Assembly (NCBI GenBank): GCA_027487735.1
Contig: JAIYDA010000154.1
Coordinates: 1 to 64,000 of the forward strand
Reading direction: 5' to 3'
DNA from: Planctomycetaceae bacterium
Lineage (GTDB): Bacteria > Planctomycetota > Phycisphaerae > Phycisphaerales > UBA1924
DNA length: 64,000 nucleotides
The notes below the pieces were generated by a model. It saw nothing but the letters and a program-made list of their open reading frames with translations. It was not told the DNA's origin and did not search any database. The position numbers and the translations under genes are program-made. Shown piece after piece: positions 52,729 through 62,028 of the stretch (the first letter of the stretch is position 1; each line of letters begins with the position of its first letter).

Positions 52729-54351
52729 ATGCATATCGAGCAAATGGAGGGGCCATTGTTCAGACTTCTGAATGTGACGTTCGCCGCTGTAATCGTTCTC
52801 TCAACGACTTGGACTACGCTGGCACAAGACGTCGTCCGCCTGAAAAATGGACGAACGTACTCTGGGCTAGTTGTGGAAGACAACCCAGAGCGCGTCACGA
52901 TCGACACAACGCTTGCGGGCTCAACCGTGCGCCTCTCTTTCGCTCGCTCGGATCTCCTGGGCGTGGCGCGCGCCGCTGCGTCGCCTGCCAACGTGACCGA
53001 ACGCCCCAATCACGAAGCTCTTCCCAAGTCACCTCCTCACGCCCAGCTGCCAGAAGAAATCGCACCGACGATGGATGCTTCCATTCCGTTGCAATTGTCT
53101 GTACCGAATGAAACAGACCCCGAGCGCCTCGCTTTTCGTGAGGCGATGCGCAGAGCCTCGAAGAACGATGCCGAGGCGATGAGCGAAGTTGCAGCACGTT
53201 ATCGTTCCGGGAACGGAACGACAAAGTCCTCCAGGCTCGCATTTGGTTGGTCTCGTCGAGCCGCTTCAATGGGACAAATCGACTCGATGCGTGAGGTCGC
53301 ACGTGCATATGCAGAAGGCGATGGCGTGTCACAGTCCAGTCAACTTGCTGAATTCTGGAATCAACGAGCCAGCGATTTTCTTGCGAGAGATTCTCGGCTT
53401 GAACTCACTGATCAGGAGCGCGAACTTCTAAGGCTTGCCTCGTACGTATACATATATAGGAATACGTATATTGAACGAGCACCAAATGATACATGGCAGG
53501 AACAGATCGAGAAGCATGCAAGCGGACAGTCCGCCACACGCGAGCTCGCGAGAAGTGCGCTCGTTGCGGGGCTGTTGCAGCGGCAGTTTATGGGTGACAC
53601 AAAGGCCACACGAGCCAAAATCAATCAGCTTCCCGACGCCTATCGCGAAGTCGCCCTGCACGGACTTTGGGCAGGACTGAGCGGCGAGGAGGTGACGTCG
53701 TTCCAGTCCTTTCGGGATGGCCCCGGACGCGTGGTAGAGAACTGGATATTCGAAGGGCGGCGGAAGATGATCCATGAGGTCCTTACCGAGGTGGAGTTGT
53801 CCGCCGCGAACACCAACTGCGCGATCCACGCAGAGACTTTTGTTGCCGATCGCCTCGGACTCGACGAGCTGACCGCGGGCAAAGACGTAAGCCTTCGCCT
53901 GCGCGATTTTCTTGGCGGACCCCAAGTGCGCCATCCCGATGGACAGCTCTTTGGTTCTGCTTTGTGTAGAGCTGTCGAAGTAAGAAATACAAGCATGCGA
54001 GTATTGCGCGACGTTGTGTGCATCGTGCACGTTGAGACCAGCGGACCCTCAGTTGCGCTCGGGCAAGATCAGCTCGATTTGAATGCACTTAATGTGGGCA
54101 CCGGATTTGGCAATCACGTTCCCGAGATCACTTTGTACTATATGGCATCTAATCTTCGAGGAACTTCACCAAAGTCTTGCATGATTTACCTCAAAGAGCT
54201 CTCGCCCAACGAGACGATCCAGGTCGCTGTTGGCAACTCACCCGTGCAATCGTGGATCGATCGCATCACAGTTCAACTCTTTACTCGCGAAGGACGAGTT
54301 TTGCCCTTTGATCTTTTTGTCGCGAAGAAGCCGGTTGAACGATCGAGGTGA
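52729..54351 (+). CDS. Exported Sel1-repeat protein
   Basis: 540 residues (start ATG 52729, or 52744). Signal peptide FRLLNVTFAAVIVLSTTWTT then LAQDVVRLKNGRTYSGLVVE, the small beta domain common at the front of planctomycete exported proteins. Two Sel1-like repeats follow at about 140-215 (AEAMSEVAARYRSGNGTTKS and SMREVARAYAEGDGVSQSSQ). The rest is a mixed domain with several Cys. Moderately lower GC than neighbours. Sel1 proteins are protein-binding scaffolds; the partner is unknown. Confidence 0.78.
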   Translation: MHIEQMEGPLFRLLNVTFAAVIVLSTTWTTLAQDVVRLKNGRTYSGLVVEDNPERVTIDTTLAGSTVRLSFARSDLLGVARAAASPANVTERPNHEALPKSPPHAQLPEEIAPTMDASIPLQLSVPNETDPERLAFREAMRRASKNDAEAMSEVAARYRSGNGTTKSSRLAFGWSRRAASMGQIDSMREVARAYAEGDGVSQSSQLAEFWNQRASDFLARDSRLELTDQERELLRLASYVYIYRNTYIERAPNDTWQEQIEKHASGQSATRELARSALVAGLLQRQFMGDTKATRAKINQLPDAYREVALHGLWAGLSGEEVTSFQSFRDGPGRVVENWIFEGRRKMIHEVLTEVELSAANTNCAIHAETFVADRLGLDELTAGKDVSLRLRDFLGGPQVRHPDGQLFGSALCRAVEVRNTSMRVLRDVVCIVHVETSGPSVALGQDQLDLNALNVGTGFGNHVPEITLYYMASNLRGTSPKSCMIYLKELSPNETIQVAVGNSPVQSWIDRITVQLFTREGRVLPFDLFVAKKPVERSR

Positions 54352-54389
54352 TCCTGAGCCTCTGCTTTCCCCGCAGCAAGGGCTCGCGG

Positions 54390-54395
54390 TATACT
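54390..54395 (+). promoter_or_regulatory. TATACT -10 element, leaderless start
   Basis: TATACT ends eight bases before the ATG of the outer-membrane-like protein, and no ribosome site lies between. Confidence 0.4.
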
Positions 54396-54403
54396 CCGCC
54401 ACT

Positions 54404-55330
54404 ATGCGTGCCCCTGCCCTAGCGGCTTCACTTCGGGTTGTGTCGTGTTGCTTTTTCGCCCTCGCAACCCCCGCCTTCGCCGCGAGCGACGACCCCGCGC
54501 CTTCCCTCGCCGATCGTGCCATGTTCACGATCCCAGGCTTCACATCCTCACCCACCCCCGCCCTGCACGTGCGCGCCGAGCTCCTCGCCTGGTACATGGC
54601 CCCAGGCGGCGAGCTCCGCCTCCCGCGCGCCGCAGGCCCCAGCACCACCCTCGACATCGACCCCTTCGGTTTCGACACACCCCAGCTCACCCCCAACCCA
54701 GAAGTCAGCATCTTCTCCCCCGCAACCCCCGATGGCTCCTGGCTCGCCCGCCAAGGCTTCCGCCTCACAGGCCGGGCCTTCGTCTTCGGAGACGACCACA
54801 CCTTCTCCGCCCCCTCCACCCTCCAACTGGGCGAACGCTCCCTCCCCGCGGGCGACTCCGCCACCATCAGCCTCGACTACGCCAGCTTCGAGCTCGAAGC
54901 CGCCGTCCCCATCCACACCTACGCCAGCGACACCACCAACCTCCAAGGCACGCCCGACGTCAGCAGCTCCCTCGAAGCCATCGTGGGCGTCCAAGCCATC
55001 GACTGCACCTGGCGGGCCACCATCAACGGCCTCACGCAAGAAGCAGGCGACACCAGCCTGGGCCCCCTCGTGGGCGGCAAGCTCGCCTTCGCCTTCACCG
55101 ACCGCTTTCTTGTTGATGTCACAATCACCGCAAGCACAGGTATTCTGGGCGACGAAATGCTCGCCGCCGACGTCATCGTGGGAGGCACCTACTGGTTCTC
55201 CCCCCACTTCGGCGCACAAATCGGCTACCGCAGCGCATTCTTTTCACTCTCGGGCGACGAACCAGGCACCGCGTTCGACTACTCCGGCTCCCACCAGGGC
55301 CTCATGCTTGGCCTCAGCGCACGATTCTAG
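54404..55330 (+). CDS. Outer-membrane beta-barrel protein
   Basis: 308 residues with a signal peptide (SLRVVSCCFFALATPAFAAS). The mature chain shows alternating hydrophobic strands: FRLTGRAFVFGD, ATISLDYASFELEAAVP, RFLVDVTITAS and QGLMLGLSARF. The last residue is Phe, the usual beta-barrel assembly signal. Small barrel of about eight to ten strands. It supports a diderm envelope. No specific transport role can be given. Confidence 0.78.
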   Translation: MRAPALAASLRVVSCCFFALATPAFAASDDPAPSLADRAMFTIPGFTSSPTPALHVRAELLAWYMAPGGELRLPRAAGPSTTLDIDPFGFDTPQLTPNPEVSIFSPATPDGSWLARQGFRLTGRAFVFGDDHTFSAPSTLQLGERSLPAGDSATISLDYASFELEAAVPIHTYASDTTNLQGTPDVSSSLEAIVGVQAIDCTWRATINGLTQEAGDTSLGPLVGGKLAFAFTDRFLVDVTITASTGILGDEMLAADVIVGGTYWFSPHFGAQIGYRSAFFSLSGDEPGTAFDYSGSHQGLMLGLSARF

Positions 55331-55715
55331 CGGACCTTGCCTGCTCCCCACCTCGCCTGCCCGCCCCCCACCACCTTCCGGCGTGCGTTTTTTCCGATTA
55401 TTCGTCCGCTTCTCCATGCTTCTGAGTTGACGCGGGGCCCGAATCGAGCCATACTTCCCACCCATCGCAGCACTTACGCGCTGCGGGCCCCTCCGACTCT
55501 GGTGGGCTCCGCACTCGAACTTGCCACGATGGTCCGCTGCCTCTGGCGAGGCCCTGGCGTCGATCAAACCCGCCCGCCCTCGCCTTGCCAGCATTGTCAG
55601 CCGGCCCCCCAGCCGGCCTTTCGGGTGGTTTTGTGCGCAGCACCAGTGATCTCCCCGGTTGCCACCTCGCCCCGAAGCGTCGTGACCACCTAGGAAGCGA
55701 GAGGAACGAGCGAGT
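55331..55715. other. Intergenic region upstream of the HU-family gene
   Basis: About 385 bp. The inverted CCGGCCCCCCAGCCGG at 55601-55616 is a short hairpin. The HU promoter must lie here but no clear box pair was found. Confidence 0.45.
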
Positions 55716-56090
55716 ATGGCGACCATCACCAAGAAGGAACTCGTCGAACGCATCACCGACAAGACCAAGGTGAAGCGTCACGACGTCAAGCGTGTCTGCC
55801 AGGAGCTCCTCGACCAGATCATCATCGAGCTGCGCCGCGGTAACCGTCTGGAGTTCCGCGACTTCGGCGTCTTCGAAGTCAAAGAGCGGGCCGCCCGCAT
55901 CGCCCAAAACCCCAAGACCATGGAAAAGGTCGAGGTCGCTGCCAAGCGGGCCGTGAAGTTCAAGGTCGGTCGCCTCATGCGCGAGAGCGTCGAGATGGGC
56001 GTCCCCCAGCCCCGCGTCGTCGTCAGCTCCGAAGCCAAAGAGCCCCGCGACACCAAAAAGGCTCGCGAGACGGAAGCCGCAACGATGTAA
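55716..56090 (+). CDS. HU/IHF-family DNA-binding protein
   Basis: 124 residues with GAGAGGAACGAG upstream of the ATG. The HU core MATITKKELVERITDKTK and FRDFGVFEVKERAARIAQNP shows the conserved G-x-F and the arm with R..R..NP. It binds and bends DNA as a dimer. A C-terminal extension of about 30 charged residues after the core (EAKEPRDTKKARETEAATM) is longer than in standard HU and is typical of planctomycete versions. Confidence 0.93.
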   Translation: MATITKKELVERITDKTKVKRHDVKRVCQELLDQIIIELRRGNRLEFRDFGVFEVKERAARIAQNPKTMEKVEVAAKRAVKFKVGRLMRESVEMGVPQPRVVVSSEAKEPRDTKKARETEAATM

Positions 56091-56149
56091 AGCTCGGTCT
56101 CGCGGCGTTTGGGCGACGCAGGCGGTGATCGGTACAGGGTGAGAAGCGA

Positions 56150-56248
56150 GGCATTCGCCATTCGGTGCTCGCGCAGCGACAGCGCGCATGCTGCCTGCGC
56201 TCCTCCCCCGAATGCCGAATGCCGAATCCCGAATGCCTCTCGCCGAAT
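56150..56248. repeat. 7-bp SCGAATS repeats as inverted arms, locus 4
   Basis: Left arm GGCATTCGCCATTCGG (56150-56165), a GC-rich 42-base spacer, and right arm of six units in the other orientation (56207-56248), such as CCGAATG, CCGAATC. It lies between the HU gene and the convergent membrane protein gene. Confidence 0.8.
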
Positions 56249-56269
56249 ATCGCTTCCCAGCCCCGCCCG

Positions 56270-57460
56270 TTACTCCGACTGCTCCACCGCCCGCACCGGA
56301 TACTCCAGCGCGAGCTCGCCACTCCCAGCCTTCTGCTTCAGCTTGATCGTCCACACGTAGCCCGCCTCCATGCCCTTCGCCTTGCGCGTCGCGGGCACGC
56401 GTGCGGGCACCACCAGCTGCCACGCGTCGTGCTGCGCAAAGCCCGCCCCGCCCGCGCCGGTGGCGCCCCCCGCGCCCATGCCCGTCACCAGCGCGTGCCC
56501 ATGCAGCGTGTGGCTCCACTCGGTGCTGCGCTTGAGCTGCCTGCTCTTGCCACTGCCCACCCACACAAGCCGCTCGCACATCACCGTGAGCACCACCGGC
56601 GCCGAAGGCTCGCGCGTGCAGAGCGCCGACAACGCGATCACGTTCATCTGCCCAATCCGAATCGCATCGTGCTCGATCATCACCTTGGGCTGCACAAACA
56701 CCCGCGCCAAGTACAGATTGTGCAGCGCCATGAGCACCAGCACGAGCGACACCACCCCAAGCCCCCCCACCATCCACCACACCCCCGTCGGCACGCGCCC
56801 CGTCGCGCCAACGATCAAAAACACCGCGAGCCCAATCGTCGGCACCAGCGCCACCAGCGCCCCCACCGCTGTCGCGATCGCCGAGGGCCATAGCCGCTTG
56901 CGCCCCACCACCTCGCGCATGGGCGGCTCGCTCCCCGCGATCGCGATGGTCTTGGGCGTCTCTCCCCTGCGACTGCCCAGCACCGCGATGCCAATCCCAG
57001 CAAGCAGCGTGCTCAGCCCCACCAGCACCAGGTGCCCAGCCGGATAGCGCTTCTCATGAAACACCAGAGGCGTGCCAGTCCCAAGCCGCGACACCACATC
57101 GGGCGGCAGCGATGCCGATGGCACATACCACGCCTGCAAAGGCACGCCCTGCGCATACTGGAGGGCCCACTCATCGCGGCGACGCCTGCTCTGCGTCGAG
57201 TACTTGATCTCGAGTGACGGATCGAGAAACGCCGACGACACGCTCCCCTCGGGCGTCTGCGCCACGAACGTGGGCCGGGCCTCGTAGTACCGCTTGTTCT
57301 TGCTGCCGCGCCGCTCGCTCAGCGCCGCCCCCTCTGCCACTGCGGGCACCTGCTGAGCCAACTGCATGAGGCGATGCTCCCGCGCCACCTCGGGCACGCC
57401 AATCCCCGCGGTGACGGCCGCGAAAGCCAGCAGCACAAACGCGATCACGAATCGAGCCAT
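56270..57460 (-). CDS. DUF3592-like membrane protein
   Basis: 396 residues from the ATG at 57460. Three to four membrane spans: 1-20, about 150-170, 205-225 and 235-255. The first periplasmic loop contains YYEARPTFVAQTPEG and KYSTQSRRRRDEW followed by QAWYVPSASLPPDV, which matches the DUF3592 pattern of Y.P.v.Y.y...G......G..v.v.ynP. The C-terminal half is a soluble beta domain. Function unknown. Confidence 0.72.
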   Translation of the reverse strand: MARFVIAFVLLAFAAVTAGIGVPEVAREHRLMQLAQQVPAVAEGAALSERRGSKNKRYYEARPTFVAQTPEGSVSSAFLDPSLEIKYSTQSRRRRDEWALQYAQGVPLQAWYVPSASLPPDVVSRLGTGTPLVFHEKRYPAGHLVLVGLSTLLAGIGIAVLGSRRGETPKTIAIAGSEPPMREVVGRKRLWPSAIATAVGALVALVPTIGLAVFLIVGATGRVPTGVWWMVGGLGVVSLVLVLMALHNLYLARVFVQPKVMIEHDAIRIGQMNVIALSALCTREPSAPVVLTVMCERLVWVGSGKSRQLKRSTEWSHTLHGHALVTGMGAGGATGAGGAGFAQHDAWQLVVPARVPATRKAKGMEAGYVWTIKLKQKAGSGELALEYPVRAVEQSE

Positions 57461-57523
57461 GCGGCAAGCATACGGGAAGCTCGTGCGGGTGATGGTGGCT
57501 GTGCCTGCGTGAACCTCCACCCC

Positions 57524-58012
57524 TCACTCCCCCCGCACCTCCGCATGAAACAACGCCGCCACCACCAGCGAGTGGTGGATGATCCCGCTCCGCACCAGCT
57601 CGCGCACCTGCCCCTTGGGCACCAGCCGCACGCCGATCTGTTCGTTCCCATCCAGGTGCTGGTCGCCCGCGTGCTCGCAGTCGGTCACGAGCACCGTGCT
57701 CACCATGTTATTGAAGATCGCCGGGTTCGCGCTCACCTGCCCAATCACGCCGCGATTGATGCCCGCAAACCCTGTCTCCTCCAGCAGCTCGCGCTCCCCC
57801 GCCACAGCGTGGTCCTCGCCATCCTCCACGATGCCGCCCGCAAGCTCCAGCGTCACCTTGCCCAGCCCATGGCGAAACTGCTCGATCATCACCACATGCC
57901 CATCCCGCGTGATCGCGACCACGTTCACCCACGCCGAGGCATCGAGATACACATAACTCCCCGCCTTCCGCGGATCATCGGGCGAAGCGCACCACCGCTC
58001 CTTCAGCGTCAT
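57524..58012 (-). CDS. Nudix hydrolase
   Basis: 162 residues from the ATG at 58012. The Nudix box is GGIVEDGEDHAVAGERELLEE followed by TGF, read here as GxxxxxE...REL.EE. It hydrolyses a nucleoside diphosphate linked to another group, probably ADP-ribose or NADH by the overall shape. Sequence similarity seems to extend a few residues upstream (PWVLGPSRT), so a GTG at 58051 may be the real start. Substrate not deducible. Confidence 0.85.
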   Translation of the reverse strand: MTLKERWCASPDDPRKAGSYVYLDASAWVNVVAITRDGHVVMIEQFRHGLGKVTLELAGGIVEDGEDHAVAGERELLEETGFAGINRGVIGQVSANPAIFNNMVSTVLVTDCEHAGDQHLDGNEQIGVRLVPKGQVRELVRSGIIHHSLVVAALFHAEVRGE

Positions 58013-58109
58013 CACCCGCGTCCGCGCCAGCGTGCGCGATGGCCCAAGCACCCACGGGCGAACGAGCGAGAGATAGGGCGGCGGATGGGACAAGAGAGGT
58101 GGGAGAAGA

Positions 58110-58163
58110 GAGAGGTGTCGAGGTGACAAGGTGTCAAGGTGTCGAGGTGTCGAGGTGTCGAGG
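58110..58163. repeat. 8-bp tandem repeat RAGGTGWC, six units
   Basis: Units GAGGTGTC, GAGGTGAC, AAGGTGTC, AAGGTGTC, GAGGTGTC and GAGGTGTC, then GAGGG. The same family occurs at 18053. It lies upstream of the Nudix gene and 44 bp from a heptamer cluster. Confidence 0.9.
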
Positions 58164-58206
58164 GAAGAGAGTGCAAACGCCGAACGCACACCCGCCAACG
58201 GATAAA

Positions 58207-58246
58207 CCCGAATGGCGAATGCCGAATGGCGAATCCCGAATCCCTC
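58207..58246. repeat. 7-bp SCGAATS repeat cluster, locus 5
   Basis: CCGAATG, GCGAATG, CCGAATG, GCGAATC and CCGAATC in a row, then CCTC. About 70 bp after the dnaA stop. Confidence 0.85.
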
Positions 58247-58316
58247 AACCCCCACCTCACCCCCGCGCCCACCCTCTTTATCGCTTTGCTGCTTTCTCGC
58301 TTTGCTGCTTTCTTCC

Positions 58317-60035
58317 CTACTTCTCCCTCATCCGCCCCATCAACGTCGACACGACCTCGCGCAGGCTCCCACCCAGGTGCGCACGCATCGCCATGGGCAG
58401 GGCCTCCAGAGGCAGCACGCTCGGGTCGTCGCCCTGCGTCTCGAGCAGATGCTTCAGCCGGCGTTGTGCCGCGATGATCGTCGAGTGGTTGTCGCGACCC
58501 ATGGCGCGGGCGATCTCCGGGTAGCTCTGCGTCGTCAGCTCGCGGGCCAGATAGCTCACGAGCTCGCGCGCCAGCACCACGCGCTTGTGCCGCCCGGTGC
58601 CCTCAAAGTCGCGCTTCTCCACCGCGAGCGCCAGGCACACCTGATCGACAATCGCCGCGGCGCTGAGCGGGCGATTGAGCCCGCCCGCAACGCCCGAGAT
58701 CGTCGAACCATTGCCCCGCCCCTCCAGCCCCAGGGCCCGCGCCACCACCGTGCACCCAATCGTGCTGTGCGTCGCGTGCCCCTCGCCCGGCAGCAGGCGA
58801 TACACCGCCTCGATCTGATTCAGCAGCCCCTCGATCTCGCGCACCGAGCCGCCAAAGCCGCCCAGGCTGCCCACCGCCCGTGCGCTGCGCTCGGCAAGCA
58901 TCTGGATCGCGTGCTCATCCAGCAGCAGCCCGCGCTTGCTCGCAAGCCGCTGAATGAGCTGGCGACGCAGCACCGGATCAGGAGGCGAGATGCCCACCAC
59001 GGGCCCGCCCATGCACCGGCTCAGCAGCCGCTGCGAGAAGGCCTCGATCTGCTGGGGGTGCTCGTCGCTCGCCAGCAGCACCTTGGCGTTGCTCAGGCCC
59101 AGCGTGTCAAAGGTGTGCAGCAGCTCGTTCTGCGTCCCCTCTTTGTTGCTCAGAAAGTGCACGTCGTCGAGGCACAACAGGTCCAGCCCGCGCACCTGCT
59201 TGCGGAAGGCATCGAGCTTGCCCGCACGCACGGCGGTGATGAACTCGTTGGTGAAGGTCTCGCCCGTGAAGTACTTCGTCTTGCCGTGCGGATACACCTG
59301 CATGTATCGCTGCTGCACGCCCCGCAGCAGGTGCGTCTTGCCCACGCCGCAGGGCCCGTGCACAAACACCGCGCCGCGCTGGGCAGGGTCTTCAGCAACG
59401 CGCAGCACCGTGAGGTACGCCACGCGATTGCTCTCACCCACCAGGAAGTCGCTCAGCCCGTGGGGCTGGGCAACAGGGCGAGAAAGGCCAGACCCAGCCG
59501 GGGAGGGCACGCGCGTCGCGATGGCGCGAGCTCCGCTTGAAAGAGCGTGAGGCGAGCCCATCGTGCCCGGGCTGTTCATGCCAGAGGCCGAGCCGTTCTG
59601 TCCTTGGTTGTGGCCGTGATTGAGGCCGTGATTGAGGCCGTGATTCGCTTGCGCATCGCTGGCAGCCGCAGGCTTGCTGCTCTTGGGCGCAACCCGCGTC
59701 ACGAGCTTCACGCAATCCAGCACCGCAAGCAGCACGTTGCCAAAGCGGCGTTCCACCACGCCCAGCATCGACCCGCTGGGCCCGCTCACGGTGAGCACGC
59801 GCTGCTCCACGCTCAGCGTGATGTCATCATCAAAGAACCGCGCAAACTGCTCGCTCCCCACGTGCTCGCGCACGCGCTGACGCAGAGCCGCGGGGCTCGT
59901 GTCGATCGTGCTCGCACTCGTCCGCGGGGCGAGATTAATCGCCCGCTTGGGCGCTTCCGCACCAGCGGTCAGCGCGGGAGTGGTGGGGGTCAAGCTCGCG
60001 ATTGCCTCGGGCGACGCGGTCCTCATGCTCGACAC
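58317..60035 (-). CDS. dnaA: Chromosomal replication initiator DnaA
   Basis: 572 residues from the GTG at 60035, which has AAGGAG seven bases ahead; an ATG at 60026 is less well placed. Domain III shows Walker A GPCGVGKTH (227-235) and LLCLDDVHF. Domain IV ends with the box-binding signature SYPEIARAMGRDNHSTI. The domain II linker is long (about 120-195) and contains a NHGLNHGLNHGHN repeat coded by 12-bp tandem units at 59617-59645. DnaA melts oriC as an ATP-bound filament. It is not next to dnaN or rpmH. Confidence 0.96.
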   Translation of the reverse strand: MSSMRTASPEAIASLTPTTPALTAGAEAPKRAINLAPRTSASTIDTSPAALRQRVREHVGSEQFARFFDDDITLSVEQRVLTVSGPSGSMLGVVERRFGNVLLAVLDCVKLVTRVAPKSSKPAAASDAQANHGLNHGLNHGHNQGQNGSASGMNSPGTMGSPHALSSGARAIATRVPSPAGSGLSRPVAQPHGLSDFLVGESNRVAYLTVLRVAEDPAQRGAVFVHGPCGVGKTHLLRGVQQRYMQVYPHGKTKYFTGETFTNEFITAVRAGKLDAFRKQVRGLDLLCLDDVHFLSNKEGTQNELLHTFDTLGLSNAKVLLASDEHPQQIEAFSQRLLSRCMGGPVVGISPPDPVLRRQLIQRLASKRGLLLDEHAIQMLAERSARAVGSLGGFGGSVREIEGLLNQIEAVYRLLPGEGHATHSTIGCTVVARALGLEGRGNGSTISGVAGGLNRPLSAAAIVDQVCLALAVEKRDFEGTGRHKRVVLARELVSYLARELTTQSYPEIARAMGRDNHSTIIAAQRRLKHLLETQGDDPSVLPLEALPMAMRAHLGGSLREVVSTLMGRMREK

Positions 60036-60479
60036 TGCTTGGCTCCTTGCCTTGCTGTTTGTCCGCAGGCGAAACTCGCATCATGCGAGGTTCTTCTTCC
60101 GCCGCGGCGCTCATCCTGAACGGTTGACCCCGCATCCTGCGCCACTCCCGCCGCCAACCTGCGCCTGCGTCGCGCGTCGGGGCGTGCATCATCTTCTGCG
60201 CGAGGGAGGTCGCCCAGTGCATGATGCACGCCCCGCACCAGCCCCCATCCATGGAGGCTGTGCGACGTCCGAGGCAGTGAGCCTGCGCTCACTTCCTGCG
60301 GTCAATGAGACACCTGAGGCCGCACCCGGAACGCTCGCCACTCGCCTGAAGCGGGTAACGCACACATCCCGAACTTGCAGCCAGCGATGCTCTCGCTGGT
60401 TGTACTTGGGTGGCCTTCCTTGGCCGGTCAGAGCTTGTGCCACGAAACTCGCACAAGGTGACTGCAAGCAACATGCTGT
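60036..60479. other. Gene-free interval upstream of dnaA
   Basis: About 440 bp between dnaA and the DnaA-box region. Reading frames here look like shadows. No hairpin or RNA gene was recognised. Confidence 0.45.
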
Positions 60480-60660
60480 CGCTCGTGGAAACACGATAGC
60501 CGAAGCTGTCGTTTCACGCAACCGGCATTTCCGAAGGATCGCATCTGTGGAATCCTAAGCCTATTCTTTCCAAACACTTCAATCCTGCAATTTCCCACGT
60601 TCCACGCTGACAACTAGCCTGTGTAGAACCCATTGTGGAAATGTGGATAAGTGCCACCAG
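60480..60660. other. Putative oriC or DnaA-regulated region
   Basis: Relatively AT-rich. A perfect DnaA box TGTGGATAA lies at 60642-60650, with weaker relatives TTGTGGAAA (60633-60641) and CTGTGGAAT (60545-60553). It precedes dnaA. With one perfect box it may be oriC, part of it, or only a DnaA-autoregulation site. Confidence 0.5.
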
Positions 60661-60700
60661 TTGCGCGCAGTTGGTCCCTCGACAGGCCTTTACGTCGTCT

Positions 60701-61768
60701 TCACACAGTGCATGCAGCACGTGACTTGACAAACGCGAGCCGCTGGGCAAACCCCATAAACCCCTCGGCCTCATACAGCCCTCTCGCGCCGACGTTGCGC
60801 ATGTCCACCGCGCACGCCATGGGCCAGCTCGCGTGCGCACGCCCGGCAGCAGCGATGCCGCGATGCAGCAAATGCCGCCCAAGTCCTTTGCCACGAAGCT
60901 CTTGCGAGAGGCCCAGGTACACCAGCTCCACCATCCGCTGCTGTGGACACGCGCTGAAGAACGCACACCCAGCCGGCGCACCATGCCGCGTCACGAGCCA
61001 CCACATCGACCCGTCGTACACGCCCGTGGCACGGTGGCTGGCGAGGATATCGCGCGTCTCGCGCAAGCCGCAAAGCTCTGGGCAATCAAGGGTTGCGACA
61101 TAGCTCTGCTGCATCGCCTCCACCAGCATCGCGTCGGTTTGGTCGCGCGCCAGGCTTGAGACGGGCACGATCGCCACGCCCTCGGGCAGCGCGCGGGCTG
61201 GGGGCTCCAGCCGATCGTTCACGCGGGGCGAACGACGCATGTACAGCAGCGTGCAGATGTTCGCAAAGCCAGCAGCGGCAAGGGCTTGGGCGTGCGACGT
61301 CTCGCTCGGATCGGGCAGGGCCTGCAGCAGCGCAAACTCGCCCGCGCGCTCGCGCGCAAGCGCGTGCGAGATCGCATCGACGCAGAGCGCACGCTCGATG
61401 GTCTGCGTGTCGCTGGGCCTGCGCATCTCAGACTTTGCGCTCTGCTTGCCCGCGTGCTCGCTGAGATACAGCGACACGGTGCGCCCAACGCCCAGCACGC
61501 CCAGGCAGACCTCGCGCACGCGGGGCGAGCCCTCGGGCCCTTCCACCGTCGCGTAGGCGTTGCGGATGTCGATGCCGTGGAGCGGGGCGTTGGTGAGGAA
61601 GGCCTCAGCGGCCTCCTCGACATTGTCGTTCGCCCGGCTGACAAGCCTGCGGGCGACGCCCTGCCGCATCGCGGTGGTGACGCGCACCAGACGCACGCCC
61701 GGGGGCAGGTCCGCGGTCGAGACGCACGCGGGGCCAAAGACCGGGATTTGCACGTCTGCGGACGCCAC
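60701..61768 (-). CDS. GNAT-family N-acetyltransferase (tandem-like)
   Basis: 355 residues from a GTG at 61768. The C-terminal half holds the acetyl-CoA loop LGLSQELRGKGLGRHLL and the end strand ARGLYEAEGF, typical of GNAT. The N-terminal half looks like a second, degenerate GNAT fold (HALARERAGEFALLQALPDP), so it is a two-domain protein of the MshD-like arrangement. The substrate is unknown. It reads away from the DnaA-box region on the same strand as dnaA. Confidence 0.82.
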   Translation of the reverse strand: MASADVQIPVFGPACVSTADLPPGVRLVRVTTAMRQGVARRLVSRANDNVEEAAEAFLTNAPLHGIDIRNAYATVEGPEGSPRVREVCLGVLGVGRTVSLYLSEHAGKQSAKSEMRRPSDTQTIERALCVDAISHALARERAGEFALLQALPDPSETSHAQALAAAGFANICTLLYMRRSPRVNDRLEPPARALPEGVAIVPVSSLARDQTDAMLVEAMQQSYVATLDCPELCGLRETRDILASHRATGVYDGSMWWLVTRHGAPAGCAFFSACPQQRMVELVYLGLSQELRGKGLGRHLLHRGIAAAGRAHASWPMACAVDMRNVGARGLYEAEGFMGFAQRLAFVKSRAACTV

Positions 61769-62028
61769 GGGAGGAGGATAGGGCGTTTGCGCGGGGCTGC
61801 ATGGGGAGCGTGCGCGGGTGGGGGCCTATGCTGTCCATTCGTGCGTCTGGCTGGGCACAGTTGGGCTTGGAGGTGGACAGCACGCAACCGCAGCGAGGCT
61901 CGCTGCGGAGCGAGACGCTCGGGGGTTGGGACAGGCTGCAACAAGCCAGACGGCGCAGGGGGGTTGGGTCTTCGGTGGGGAAGGTACAGGTCCGTTTCGA
62001 TCATTGGCTTTGGTCCGGAGAACGCTTC

